Assembly (NCBI GenBank): GCA_947097615.1
Contig: CAMURX010000025.1
Span: 1-13,129 of the forward strand
Direction: 5' to 3'
Length of the DNA stretch: 13,129 nt
Source: an uncultured Neisseria sp.
GTDB lineage: Bacteria > Pseudomonadota > Gammaproteobacteria > Burkholderiales > Neisseriaceae
Shown here in pieces: positions 1 to 6,365 of the stretch. The translations under genes and the position numbers were made by a program. Every line of letters starts with the position of its first letter. Position 1 is the first letter of the stretch. The notes under the pieces were generated by a model. It searched no databases. It saw only the letters and a list, made by a program, of their open reading frames with translations, and was not told where the DNA came from.

Positions 1-23
1 CGGCAGGCGGGGATGTTGGTCGG

Positions 24-64
24 AGGCCGTCTGAAAAGGGCTGGAACGACATTTCAGACGGCCT
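24..64. terminator. Inverted DUS pair, probable bidirectional terminator
   Basis: AGGCCGTCTGAAA (24-36) is exactly complementary to TTTCAGACGGCCT (52-64), with a 15-base loop between them. Facing DUS pairs commonly serve as Rho-independent terminators in Neisseria. This one lies downstream of the minus-strand gene ending at 178 and of whatever plus-strand gene precedes the window. In frame 2 the first bases read as a short open tail ending E-A-V-stop, with the stop (32-34) inside the DUS. That could be the end of a gene cut by the window edge, but the tail is too short to claim. Confidence 0.65.
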
Positions 65-122
65 GTTGTCTGTTTTCCGGCACAGGCCGCGTGCGTGGCT
101 GCGCCATACGTCCTACGGTGGA

Positions 123-156
123 GGCCATCCCTGCCTTCGCGGGGATGACGTTTCTG
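123..156 (-). repeat. dRS3-like repeat, left copy
   Basis: Read on the minus strand, this 34-base stretch matches the plus-strand stretch at 841-874 at 30 of 34 positions. Both contain the dRS3-type core, a CCC and GGG pair around GCGAAGGC. This copy has ATCCCC/AGGGAT arms instead of the canonical ATTCCC/GGGAAT, so it is a diverged member. It lies just downstream of the SnoaL-like gene. Confidence 0.6.
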
Positions 157-176
157 AAAACAGGTTGGAACTAGGT

Positions 177-188
177 TTCAGACGGCCT
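177..188 (-). repeat. DUS that supplies the stop codon of the SnoaL-like gene
   Basis: A perfect AGGCCGTCTGAA on the minus strand. Its TGA (178-180) is the in-frame stop of the gene ending here, so the protein ends in A-V encoded by GCC GTC of the uptake sequence. Confidence 0.9.
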
Positions 189-804
189 TTGTGCGGCCGC
201 GCCGTCCGAGCAGGAAGCCTGCCGCGGCGGCAGCAAGGGCGGCTGCCGCGCCGCCGCCGAGGAGCAGTTTGCGTTGGGCGGCGAGGACGGGATTGTCGAA
301 CATGTTGACGGAGTAGTGGAAGTCGGCGATGAGCCAGCGGCCGTTGTCGCGCACGAGGGTGGCGCTCCATTTGGGTTCGACTATCCAGGTTTCGCCGCCC
401 GTCAGGCGGTAGCGGTCGCTGCTGCTGCCGAAGGCGACGGCGGTGTTGCCGTGGTAGAGGTGGGAGAGCTGCTCTACTTTGAATTCGGCTTCTATGCTTT
501 CTACGACGGGATTCGTGCTGCCGAGCATTTTGTTGTAGTAGGCACGGATGCCGTCTTTGCCGTGGACGCGGTCGCCGTTCATGGTGGTGAAGACGACGTC
601 GTCGGCAACGTGGGCAAGCAGGGTGTCAAGGTCGCGTTGGTTGAGGGCTTGCTGCATGGTGTCGCGCAGGGCGCGCAGTTCGTTGTGCAGGGCTTCGCTG
701 TCGGCATTTTGTGTGTTTTGCACGGCGGCGGTGTCGGTTTGTGTGTCGGCAAACGCGGGGGCGGCGGCCAGCAGAGCGAGGATAAGGGCGGCGGTGCGGG
801 TCAT
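178..804 (-). CDS. Secreted NTF2/SnoaL-like (DUF4440-type) protein with C-terminal membrane helix
   Basis: A 208-residue protein. I start it at 804 because AAGGA lies a few bases upstream and a clear signal peptide begins there (about residues 1-19, cleavage after A-F-A). A start at 852 would add 16 residues ahead of the signal. Residues about 35-165 look like an NTF2-like domain of the SnoaL/DUF4440/ketosteroid-isomerase type: a helical start with LRDTMQQALNQRD, then DDVVFTTMNG, GKDGIRAYYNKML, and a C-terminal strand reading NGRWLIADFHYS. Such domains bind small ligands or act as enzymes, and the sequence does not fix a substrate. The last 30 residues hold GGG, an Ala/Leu-rich helix and a GRRGR tail, which suggests anchoring to the inner membrane facing the periplasm, or sorting. 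The stop lies inside a DUS. The gene stands alone between inverted dRS3-like repeats. The fold call is fairly sure and the function is unknown. Confidence 0.75.
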   Translation of the reverse strand: MTRTAALILALLAAAPAFADTQTDTAAVQNTQNADSEALHNELRALRDTMQQALNQRDLDTLLAHVADDVVFTTMNGDRVHGKDGIRAYYNKMLGSTNPVVESIEAEFKVEQLSHLYHGNTAVAFGSSSDRYRLTGGETWIVEPKWSATLVRDNGRWLIADFHYSVNMFDNPVLAAQRKLLLGGGAAAALAAAAAGFLLGRRGRTKAV

Positions 805-840
805 GGGTTTTCCTTGGTGGTTTCGTCGGCGTTTTGTTTG

Positions 841-874
841 CAGAAACGTCATTCCCGCGAAGGCGGGAACGGCC
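841..874 (+). repeat. dRS3-like repeat, right copy
   Basis: It contains ATTCCC-GCGAAGGC-GGGAAC (851-870), one base off the neisserial dRS3 pattern ATTCCC-N8-GGGAAT. Thirty of 34 bases match the inverted copy at 123-156. It lies 36 bases beyond the start codon of the SnoaL-like gene, so the gene's promoter must lie in or across this repeat. Confidence 0.7.
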
Positions 875-892
875 TGATGCCGGGGCAGGTAT

Positions 893-935
893 AGGCCGTC
901 TAAAAGGGCGGCACGGAAGTGTTTTCAGACGGCCT
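893..935. terminator. DUS hairpin, likely terminator of the lapA-lapB-DMP19 unit
   Basis: A degenerate forward DUS (AGGCCGTCTAAA, 893-904) faces a perfect reverse DUS (924-935). The stem has one bulged base and a loop of about 16 bases. It lies 64 bases past the stop of the DMP19-family gene. The interval 805-998 otherwise holds the dRS3-like repeat and no gene that I can support. Confidence 0.55.
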
Positions 936-998
936 GGTTTCTATCAGGCCGCGTGCGCCGTTCAGACAAGCCTTGCGCATGGATGCCACCTAAAAAGC

Positions 999-1484
999 TC
1001 AGTCGGGCAGGACGGAAAACTTGTCCCAATGGCTGCGGACGTAGGCGGCGGCGGTGTCGAGATCGGTTTCGGCGGCGTCGTAATAGTCGCTGTCGGCTTC
1101 TTCAAAGTGGGGGAAGCGTTTGCGCAGGGTGTCGTCGTCGGCATCGTGTTCCGCCGCTTCTTCGATGGCGGCGCCGTGTTCGGCGTAGAGTGCGGCGGCG
1201 GTGTCGAGAACGCGCGCTGTGGCTTTGATTTTCCAGCGGCGCAGGCTGTCGGCGAGCGGGTTGTCGAAGATGTAGCCGCCGTAGCCGCCTGCGATCAGGC
1301 GAATGAAGCCGCCTTCTTCCATCTGGCTGTCGAGGTAGACGTAGGCCAGCAGGGTGTTTTGTTCGTCGGTGAGGCGGCCGATGGCGTCTTCGCCGTGCTG
1401 TTCGAGCCAGGCGAAACAGTGGTCGGCTATGGTGTAGAGGAAGACGGCGGCTTCGGTGTCGTCGGGGATGGGCAGGATGTTCAT
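999..1484 (-). CDS. DMP19-family DNA-mimic protein (DUF4375)
   Basis: A 161-residue protein recognised by the core GGFIRLIAGGYGGYIFDNPL (about residues 58-77), followed by a helical stretch and an acidic tail with EEAAEHDADDD and FEEADSDYYDAAETDLD. This is the DUF4375/DMP19 pattern. By my count it has about 33 Asp/Glu against 12 Lys/Arg, as expected of a protein that imitates the DNA backbone. The N. meningitidis family member is a dimeric DNA mimic reported to bind the transcription factor NHTF and keep it off DNA. That role is inferred here by family. It is the last gene of the lapA-lapB unit, starting 32 bases after lapB. A perfect DUS lies two bases upstream of the ATG, and its leading AAGG, about 11 bases from the ATG, is the only ribosome-binding candidate. 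Confidence 0.85.
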   Translation of the reverse strand: MNILPIPDDTEAAVFLYTIADHCFAWLEQHGEDAIGRLTDEQNTLLAYVYLDSQMEEGGFIRLIAGGYGGYIFDNPLADSLRRWKIKATARVLDTAAALYAEHGAAIEEAAEHDADDDTLRKRFPHFEEADSDYYDAAETDLDTAAAYVRSHWDKFSVLPD

Positions 1485-1486
1485 GT

Positions 1487-1498
1487 TTCAGACGGCCT
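1487..1498 (-). repeat. DUS between lapB and the DMP19-family gene
   Basis: A perfect AGGCCGTCTGAA on the minus strand, unpaired, filling much of the 32-base gap. It lies where the Shine-Dalgarno sequence of the downstream gene should be, and AAGG at its head may serve that purpose at long spacing. Confidence 0.85.
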
Positions 1499-1516
1499 TT
1501 GGCGGGTCGGTCGGGC

Positions 1517-2689
1517 TCAGACTTCGATGCGGTTGGGGGTGAAGGTTTCCCATTTGTTGCAGGCAGGACAGTGCCAGAAGAAGACTTGCGATTTGAAGTG
1601 GCAGTTGCGGCAGCGGTACATCCAGTTTTTCTGCAACTGGCGGCCGACGACGCCGCGCATCATGTCGGCATCGGCTTTCCAAGCGGGGTTGAGGCCGGAA
1701 ATTTGCAGGCCGAGCAGGCGGTAGACGCCGTTGAGGTCGGGCTTGGCGCGCACGAGTTCGGCCAGGGTTTCGTTGGCTTTCTGTTCGCCGTAAAGCAGCA
1801 GGGATTTGTCGTAAATGACATTGAGCAGGTCGAGATGGGGAAAGGTTTTCATGTAGCCGATTAAGACGGCCAGACCTTCTTCGGCGCGGTTTTGCGCGTC
1901 GTAGGCGTCGTAGATGCGCTCGCCCGCCATGCCCAGATAGGCGTAGTTTTGCTTTTCGATGGCGCCGTAGGCTTCGGCGGCGGCCGCGTGGTTGCCAAGT
2001 TTTTGTTCGAGATCGCCGAGGATGATGTTGGCGCGGCTGCATTTGCCGTTGGCGGACAAGGCCGTCTGAATGTGGTGGCGGGCGGCGTCGTAATCGGAAC
2101 GGAACAGGGCGGCCTGCGCCATTTCGCAATGGAACTGGGCGATTTCAAACTGGTAGGTCTGCTCGTCGCGGCTGAGTTTGCGGGCGGTATCGACGGCCTG
2201 CTCCCAGTCCCTGTCCTGCTGGTAGATGTGCAGCAGGTGTTCGCGCGCGCCTTTGGCCATGTTGCCGTCTTCGAGGGCGAGGAAAATCTGTTCGGCGCGG
2301 TCGACCAGCCCGGCGCTCTGGTAGGTCAGCCCCAGCTCGAAAAGGGCGCGCTCTTTTTTGTCGCCGACGGTGTCGGGCGCTTCGGACAGGCTTTGCAGCA
2401 GGCGGATGGCTTTGTCGTTTTCGCCGCGCGAGCGGTAGAGCTTGCCGAGGGTGAGGCTCAGCTCGTAAGACTGCGGCTGCATGTCGGCCACTTCGGCCAA
2501 CTCGCGCGCAGCCTTGCCGCTGTTTCTGTCCACCAGCGCGTCAAGGGCGGAATAAAAGCCGGCGGGGATGCTTTTGGCCTGTTTCAACACGGTTTTCATG
2601 TCGATGCGGGCAGCCAGCCAGCCGAGGGCGAAACAGAGAAAGGGGACGAGGGCGAACAGCAGCCACCAGGCGGAGAGTTCGTTTTCCAT
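1517..2689 (-). CDS. lapB: Lipopolysaccharide assembly protein LapB (YciM)
   Basis: A 390-residue protein, the usual LapB length. An N-terminal membrane helix (about residues 6-26, AWWLLFALVPFLCFALGWLA) anchors it in the inner membrane. Residues about 40-350 are helical TPR repeats on the cytoplasmic side. The C-terminus is a rubredoxin-like metal knuckle with Cys360, Cys363, Cys374 and Cys377 (CRNC and CPAC). In enterobacteria LapB works with FtsH to control LpxC turnover and so lipid A synthesis. The same role is inferred here. It follows lapA by seven bases, and its Shine-Dalgarno GAGG overlaps the lapA stop, so the two are probably translationally coupled. A complete DUS lies inside the coding region (2059-2070). 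Confidence 0.93.
   Translation of the reverse strand: MENELSAWWLLFALVPFLCFALGWLAARIDMKTVLKQAKSIPAGFYSALDALVDRNSGKAARELAEVADMQPQSYELSLTLGKLYRSRGENDKAIRLLQSLSEAPDTVGDKKERALFELGLTYQSAGLVDRAEQIFLALEDGNMAKGAREHLLHIYQQDRDWEQAVDTARKLSRDEQTYQFEIAQFHCEMAQAALFRSDYDAARHHIQTALSANGKCSRANIILGDLEQKLGNHAAAAEAYGAIEKQNYAYLGMAGERIYDAYDAQNRAEEGLAVLIGYMKTFPHLDLLNVIYDKSLLLYGEQKANETLAELVRAKPDLNGVYRLLGLQISGLNPAWKADADMMRGVVGRQLQKNWMYRCRNCHFKSQVFFWHCPACNKWETFTPNRIEV
2059..2070 (+). repeat. DUS inside lapB
   Basis: A perfect AGGCCGTCTGAA on the plus strand. In the antisense lapB frame it is read as part of H-I-Q-T-A-L within a TPR helix. It has no inverted partner. Confidence 0.9.
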
Positions 2690-2696
2690 CTGCGCC

Positions 2697-3032
2697 TCAG
2701 TCTTTTTTGTCTACCGCTCCGGCAGTAGGCACGGCAGCCGGAACGGGCGCGGCAGCGGGGGCGGCGATGTCGGTGTTGCTCAGGCGGGCTGCTTTTTTCA
2801 CCTCGGCGCGCAGGCGGCCGTTTTCCGAACGCAGCACCAAAAGCCGGCCGAAAAGGGCAAAAAGGCCGAACAGCGCGCCGATTAAAAAGGCACCGAACAG
2901 CACCACAATCAGCGGCCATTCGACAGCCTGGCCGGGCAGGTAATGAAACTGCACGCTTTGGACGTTAATCACCGCCAAAACGGCGAACACCAGCAAAATC
3001 AAAACTTTGACAATCAGGGAAACTGCTTTCAT
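2697..3032 (-). CDS. lapA: Lipopolysaccharide assembly protein LapA (DUF1049)
   Basis: A 111-residue protein with two membrane helices (about residues 5-25 and 40-66), then a short charged coiled-coil (RSENGRLRAEVKKAARL, about 69-85) and an Ala/Pro-rich tail. This is the LapA/DUF1049 layout, including the N-V-Q-S-V-Q-F end of the first helix. In E. coli LapA partners LapB in the inner membrane in regulating LPS synthesis. The immediate lapB neighbour supports the same pairing here. GGAG lies about seven bases before the ATG. It is the first gene of a minus-strand unit, and its promoter must lie in the 232-base gap shared with ilvE. Confidence 0.92.
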   Translation of the reverse strand: MKAVSLIVKVLILLVFAVLAVINVQSVQFHYLPGQAVEWPLIVVLFGAFLIGALFGLFALFGRLLVLRSENGRLRAEVKKAARLSNTDIAAPAAAPVPAAVPTAGAVDKKD

Positions 3033-3264
3033 TTATCGCTCCGTAAACCGCGCCGCGCACGGCCGGTTTGTAAAACCGTTTTTCAGACGGCCTGACTATA
3101 AAAGCAGGCCGCAAAACAGGCGCTAGTGTAAACGATTTGGCCCGCGTTTGCATATTGCACGGCGCTTTGCGCCGCATCCGCCGCGCTGCGGAGCGTCTTG
3201 CCAAACCCGCGTGCGGGAGCGTATCTTTACGTCTTTTAAAACCCGGTTGAGAGTATTCCACATC
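3033..3264. promoter_or_regulatory. Divergent lapA/ilvE regulatory region
   Basis: This gap separates the divergent genes lapA and ilvE. A perfect unpaired DUS lies at 3082-3093. The best ilvE promoter candidate is TTGCCA (3198-3203), an 18-base spacer and TATCTT (3222-3227), about 37 bases before the ilvE start. On the lapA strand, TATAGT (3095-3100) is a good -10 but has no matching -35, and TACACT (3125-3130) is a second weak option. No operator is evident. Confidence 0.4.
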
Positions 3265-4263
3265 ATGAGCAGACCCGTTCCCGCCGTATTCGGCAGCGTT
3301 TTCCACGCCCAAATGCCCGTTATCGCCTACAAAAACCAATCCTGGCAGCCGACGGTTTGGCAGAGTTCGCAAGACCTGTCCCTCGCACCCGGCGCGCACG
3401 CGCTGCATTACGGCAGCGAGTGTTTCGAGGGCTTGAAAGCCTTCCGTCAGGCAGACGGCAAAACCGTCCTTTTCCGCCCGCAGGCCAATATCGAACGCAT
3501 GCGCCAGAGCGCGGAAATCCTCCATCTGCCCAAACCCGATGCCGACGCCTTTCTTGCCGCGCTGGTAGAACTGGTGAAACGCGCCGCCGACGAAATTCCT
3601 GACGCCCCCGCCGCGCTCTATCTGCGCCCGACGCTGATCGGTACCGATCCCGTTATCGGCAAAGCGGGCGCGCCTTCCGACACCGCGCTGCTCTACATCC
3701 TCGCCTCGCCCGTCGGCGACTATTTCAAAGCCGGTTCGCCCGTAAAAATCCTGGTGGAAACCGAACACATCCGCTGCGCACCGCATATGGGGCGCGTCAA
3801 ATGCGGCGGCAACTACGCCTCAGCGATGCCCTGGGTGCTCAAAGCCAAAGCCGAACACGGCGCAAACCAGGTGCTGTTCTGCCCGGGCGGCGACGTTCAG
3901 GAAACCGGTGCGTCCAACTTTATCCTGATTAAAGACAATGAGTTAATCACCAAACCGCTCACCGACGAATTCCTGCACGGCATCACCCGCAACACCGTAC
4001 TCACCGTCGCCCGCGATGCGGGCTACACCGTCAGCGAGCGCAATTTCACGGTGGACGAATTGCGCGCGGCGGTGGAAAACGGCGCCGAAGCCGTGCTTAC
4101 CGGCACGGCCGCCGTTGTTTCGCCCGTCACCTCCTTCGTTATCGGCGGCGAAGAAGTTCCCGTGCAGAGCACCGAACGCGGCTACGCGCTGCGCAAGGCG
4201 GTGACCGACATCCAATACGGCTTGACCGAAGACAAACACGGCTGGCTGCTGCACGTTTGCTGA
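3265..4263 (+). CDS. ilvE: Branched-chain amino acid aminotransferase
   Basis: A 332-residue class IV, PLP-dependent aminotransferase of the cytoplasm. It catalyses the reversible transfer of the amino group between Leu/Ile/Val and 2-oxoglutarate, the last step of their synthesis. The PLP-binding lysine is Lys179 in the segment HMGRVKCGGNYASAM. Other family marks are HYGSECFEGLKAFR, the cofactor-binding ETGASNF, and TGTAAVVSPV near the C-terminus. I use the ATG at 3265, where the family N-terminus MSRPVPAVFGSVF begins. The frame stays open upstream to 3148, but those codons look non-coding. The Shine-Dalgarno is weak (GAGAG, 11 bases upstream). The gene is monocistronic, with a strong DUS-based terminator directly downstream. 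Confidence 0.95.
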   Translation: MSRPVPAVFGSVFHAQMPVIAYKNQSWQPTVWQSSQDLSLAPGAHALHYGSECFEGLKAFRQADGKTVLFRPQANIERMRQSAEILHLPKPDADAFLAALVELVKRAADEIPDAPAALYLRPTLIGTDPVIGKAGAPSDTALLYILASPVGDYFKAGSPVKILVETEHIRCAPHMGRVKCGGNYASAMPWVLKAKAEHGANQVLFCPGGDVQETGASNFILIKDNELITKPLTDEFLHGITRNTVLTVARDAGYTVSERNFTVDELRAAVENGAEAVLTGTAAVVSPVTSFVIGGEEVPVQSTERGYALRKAVTDIQYGLTEDKHGWLLHVC

Positions 4264-4275
4264 TTCCGCAGCAAG

Positions 4276-4319
4276 AGGCCGTCTGAAAGCCGCATGGCCG
4301 GTTTTTCAGACGGCTTTTT
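4276..4319 (+). terminator. ilvE terminator built from DUS
   Basis: GCCGTCTGAAA (4278-4288) pairs perfectly with TTTCAGACGGC (4304-4314), followed by TTTTT. The forward arm is a perfect DUS (4276-4287). The reverse arm has lost one C (TTCAGACGGCTT). It starts 13 bases after the ilvE stop, a classic Rho-independent terminator. Confidence 0.85.
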
Positions 4320-4328
4320 GTCCGCATA

Positions 4329-4380
4329 AGGCCGTCTGAAACTCCTATGGCACGCCGCCGCCCGCGTTTTCAGACGGCCT
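4329..4380. repeat. Second inverted DUS pair between ilvE and the acidic-protein gene
   Basis: Perfect DUS at 4329-4340 (forward) and 4369-4380 (reverse), with about 26 bases between the 13-base arms. With the ilvE terminator this gives four DUS or near-DUS in roughly 105 bases. The long loop makes it a weaker terminator. The right arm overlaps the promoter proposed for the next gene. Confidence 0.8.
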
Positions 4381-4395
4381 GTTATCCATTACAAT
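4367..4395 (+). promoter_or_regulatory. Probable sigma-70 promoter whose -35 comes from a DUS
   Basis: TTTTCA (4367-4372), a 17-base spacer, then TACAAT (4390-4395). The -35 consists of the T-rich flank plus the first bases of the reverse DUS. Predicted transcription would begin near 4402, leaving a leader of about 20 bases with AAAGGA before the ATG at 4422. Confidence 0.5.
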
Positions 4396-4421
4396 CCGCA
4401 GCCTTCGCCGAAAGGAAAACC

Positions 4422-4781
4422 ATGTATTTCGTAGACCGCACCGCCGTGGTGCTCAAACCGACCCAGCGCTTTCTCGACTGGCTCAAATCCACCGACGACA
4501 ATCTGCCCGAACTCACTTTGGAACAGATACGCAGCAACTGCTCGGTGTTCCTCGTACCCGAGTTCGACACGCCCGAAGCGGTGGTGGCCTATTTCGACGA
4601 GCGCTACCGCCAAATCTTCGAAGCCGAAATTTCCGCTTGGGAAGTGGAGAAAAAAGACTGGCCGCAAGACATGGGCTTGCAGGCTTTTTGGGAATTTTTC
4701 GATGTCGAAATCCACGATTCCGTGTTCGACCTTGACGACGAAAACATCAAAGTCGAGCCGGTGGTGGACAACATGATGTAG
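4422..4781 (+). CDS. Small, strongly acidic conserved protein; candidate DMP12-like DNA mimic
   Basis: A 119-residue soluble protein (about 14 kDa) with no signal peptide or membrane helix. Start chosen at the ATG with AAAGGA seven bases upstream. I count about 27 Asp/Glu against 10 Lys/Arg, and the second half is especially acidic (FDVEIHDSVFDLDDENIKVEP). Size and charge fit the neisserial DNA mimic DMP12, which binds the histone-like protein HU. I could not align the two, so this is inference and the safe call is conserved hypothetical. It begins an apparent operon with the YgfX-like gene (four bases downstream) and mltB. Confidence 0.6.
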   Translation: MYFVDRTAVVLKPTQRFLDWLKSTDDNLPELTLEQIRSNCSVFLVPEFDTPEAVVAYFDERYRQIFEAEISAWEVEKKDWPQDMGLQAFWEFFDVEIHDSVFDLDDENIKVEPVVDNMM

Positions 4782-4785
4782 CGCC

Positions 4786-5208
4786 GTGCAGGCTTTTACC
4801 GTCCGCATCCGCCCGTCGCGCCTTTGGCCTGCCGCCGTCGTCTTGGCGCACGCCGCCTCGTTCGCCCTCTGCGCCGCCTGTTTCGACGGCGTTTTGCGTA
4901 TAGCCGGACTGGCCGCCTTGGCGCTGTCCCTCGCGCACGGTCTGCGCACCGCCCTACCAAACCGACAGGCTGTGCGGGAAATCCGCATCGACACCCGCGG
5001 CCGCGCCTCGCTGCTGCTGCGCGGCGAAGTGCAGGAAGCCGAGTTGCTCGACGACAGCCTCATCCACCCCTATGTCTGCTTTTTAAAATGGCGCGCGGGC
5101 GGAAAAACCTTCCGCCAATGCCTGCCCGCCGATGCCGCCGACAGCGAAGCCTACCGCCGCCTGAGCGTGTGGGCGCGCTACGGGCAGCCAAAACAGGAAA
5201 CCCGATGA
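4786..5208 (+). CDS. YgfX-like (CptA family) membrane protein
   Basis: A 140-residue protein starting at GTG, four bases after the preceding stop. No good Shine-Dalgarno is visible, so translation is probably coupled. Two hydrophobic segments (about residues 13-32 and 36-54) form a membrane hairpin, followed by a soluble domain of basic and acidic strands ending ADSEAYRRLSVWARYG. The N-terminal R-P-S-R, the membrane hairpin and the C-terminal RRLxVWxRY are typical of YgfX-like proteins. In E. coli YgfX (CptA) is encoded with SdhE/CptB and was proposed to affect the cytoskeleton. No SdhE-like partner is next to it here. The ATG of mltB overlaps its stop codon. The family call is moderate and the function is unproven. 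Confidence 0.65.
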   Translation: MQAFTVRIRPSRLWPAAVVLAHAASFALCAACFDGVLRIAGLAALALSLAHGLRTALPNRQAVREIRIDTRGRASLLLRGEVQEAELLDDSLIHPYVCFLKWRAGGKTFRQCLPADAADSEAYRRLSVWARYGQPKQETR

Positions 5209-6284
5209 TAAAAAAACGCTACCCCCTTCTTGCTGCCGCGCTGCTGCTTGCCGCCTGCACGGCCGAACAGCCCGCAGACAGCCGCGCCGTGCCGCAAACC
5301 GTCGCCCCCCTGCCGCCAAGCGCCGCCCTACCCTTCGACCCGAACGCCGCGCCTGTGTCGCAGGTGGGCTTCAACGGCAACGACAACGTGCAGCGCTTCA
5401 TCGCCCGCGAAGCGGAAAACGGCCGTTACAGCCGCGCCGATTTGCAGGCCTTTTTCAACAATGCCGTTTATAAAAGCAACATTATCAACATCATGAACCG
5501 ACCGGGTACCTCGCGCCCGTGGTACGAGTTCCAAAAAGGCAACGCGGGCGCGGCCAAGATTTCAGACGGCCGCAACTTCTATATGAAACACCGCCAGGTG
5601 ATCGACCAAGTGGCGCGTGAATACGGCGTGCCCGCCGAAATCATCGTCGCCATCGTCGGCATCGAAACCAACTACGGCCGCAATATGGGCAGCTTCCGTC
5701 TGGCCGATTCGCTCTCCACCCTCGCTTTCGACTACCCGCGCCGCGCCGATTTCTTCCAAAAAGAGCTGCACGAAATGCTGCTGATGAGCAAAGAGGAAAA
5801 CCAAGACCCGTTTTGGTTTACCGGCAGCTACGCCGGCGCAATGGGCATGCCGCAGTTCATGCCTTCGAGCTACCGTAAATGGGCGGTGGACTACGACCGC
5901 GACGGCCGCCGCGACATTTGGGGCAGCGTGCCCGACGTTGCCGCCTCGGTGGCCAATTATCTGAAAGCGCACGGCTGGAAAACGGGCGGCAAAATGCTTG
6001 TGCCCGTGCTGCTCGAGCCGACGCCGCAGCTTTTGGCCGTAATCGAAGAGAAAACCGAGCTGAAATACACCGTCGGCCAACTGCGCAAAATGGGTGTGGA
6101 CATCCAAGAGCCGCTGCCCGATCACGAACGCGCCGTACTCTACCGCCTGGAAGTGTCGCCCGGCCTGTACCAGTATTACATCGGTCTAAACAATTTCTAC
6201 ACCGTCTGGCAATACAACCACAGCCGCATGTATGTCACCGCCGTGCGCGACATTGCCAACGGCATCGGCGCGGGCAATCTGTAA
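5205..6284 (+). CDS. mltB: Membrane-bound lytic murein transglycosylase B
   Basis: A 359-residue lipoprotein: a short signal peptide ends in the lipobox L-A-A-C with Cys18 as the lipidation site. The catalytic domain cleaves the MurNAc-GlcNAc bond of peptidoglycan, forming 1,6-anhydro-MurNAc ends. The catalytic residue is Glu154 in VGIETNYGRNMG. Further family marks are GAMGMPQFMPSSYRKWAVDYDRDG, DIWGSVPDVAASVANYL and the C-terminal YYIGLNNFYTVWQYN. I start at the ATG at 5205 (ATGA overlap with the upstream stop, AGGA seven bases upstream). The frame is open much further upstream, but that part is the shadow of the preceding gene. A near-perfect DUS lies in the coding region at 5571-5582. Expected on the periplasmic side of the outer membrane. 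Confidence 0.94.
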   Translation: MIKKRYPLLAAALLLAACTAEQPADSRAVPQTVAPLPPSAALPFDPNAAPVSQVGFNGNDNVQRFIAREAENGRYSRADLQAFFNNAVYKSNIINIMNRPGTSRPWYEFQKGNAGAAKISDGRNFYMKHRQVIDQVAREYGVPAEIIVAIVGIETNYGRNMGSFRLADSLSTLAFDYPRRADFFQKELHEMLLMSKEENQDPFWFTGSYAGAMGMPQFMPSSYRKWAVDYDRDGRRDIWGSVPDVAASVANYLKAHGWKTGGKMLVPVLLEPTPQLLAVIEEKTELKYTVGQLRKMGVDIQEPLPDHERAVLYRLEVSPGLYQYYIGLNNFYTVWQYNHSRMYVTAVRDIANGIGAGNL

Positions 6285-6311
6285 ACGCCCAGTGCCCCGC
6301 GCCGTGCGAAA

Positions 6312-6343
6312 AGGCCGTCTGAAAAACATTTTTCAGACGGCCT
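6312..6343. terminator. Bidirectional DUS terminator between convergent mltB and the AI-2E gene
   Basis: AGGCCGTCTGAAAAA (6312-6326) and TTTTTCAGACGGCCT (6329-6343) are perfect 15-base arms separated by only CA. Both arms are perfect DUS. It lies 27 bases after mltB and 22 bases from the end of the opposing gene, so it can stop transcripts from both sides. Confidence 0.85.
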
Positions 6344-6365
6344 CTTTACGTTTGCGGTCGGCAAA

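Noticed and set aside
1..23. 3' end of a gene entering from the left (frame 2, ending E-A-V-stop at 32-34)
   Set aside because: Only about ten codons are visible and the A-V-stop ending comes automatically from any in-frame DUS, so it cannot be supported as a gene.
1892..2728. Plus-strand open frame (278 codons) opposite lapB
   Set aside because: Antisense to a gene with clear TPR and rubredoxin motifs. Its own translation shows no family features.
2965..3786. Minus-strand open frame overlapping lapA and ilvE
   Set aside because: It runs through the 5' half of ilvE in antisense and through the lapA start, with no motif or ribosome site.
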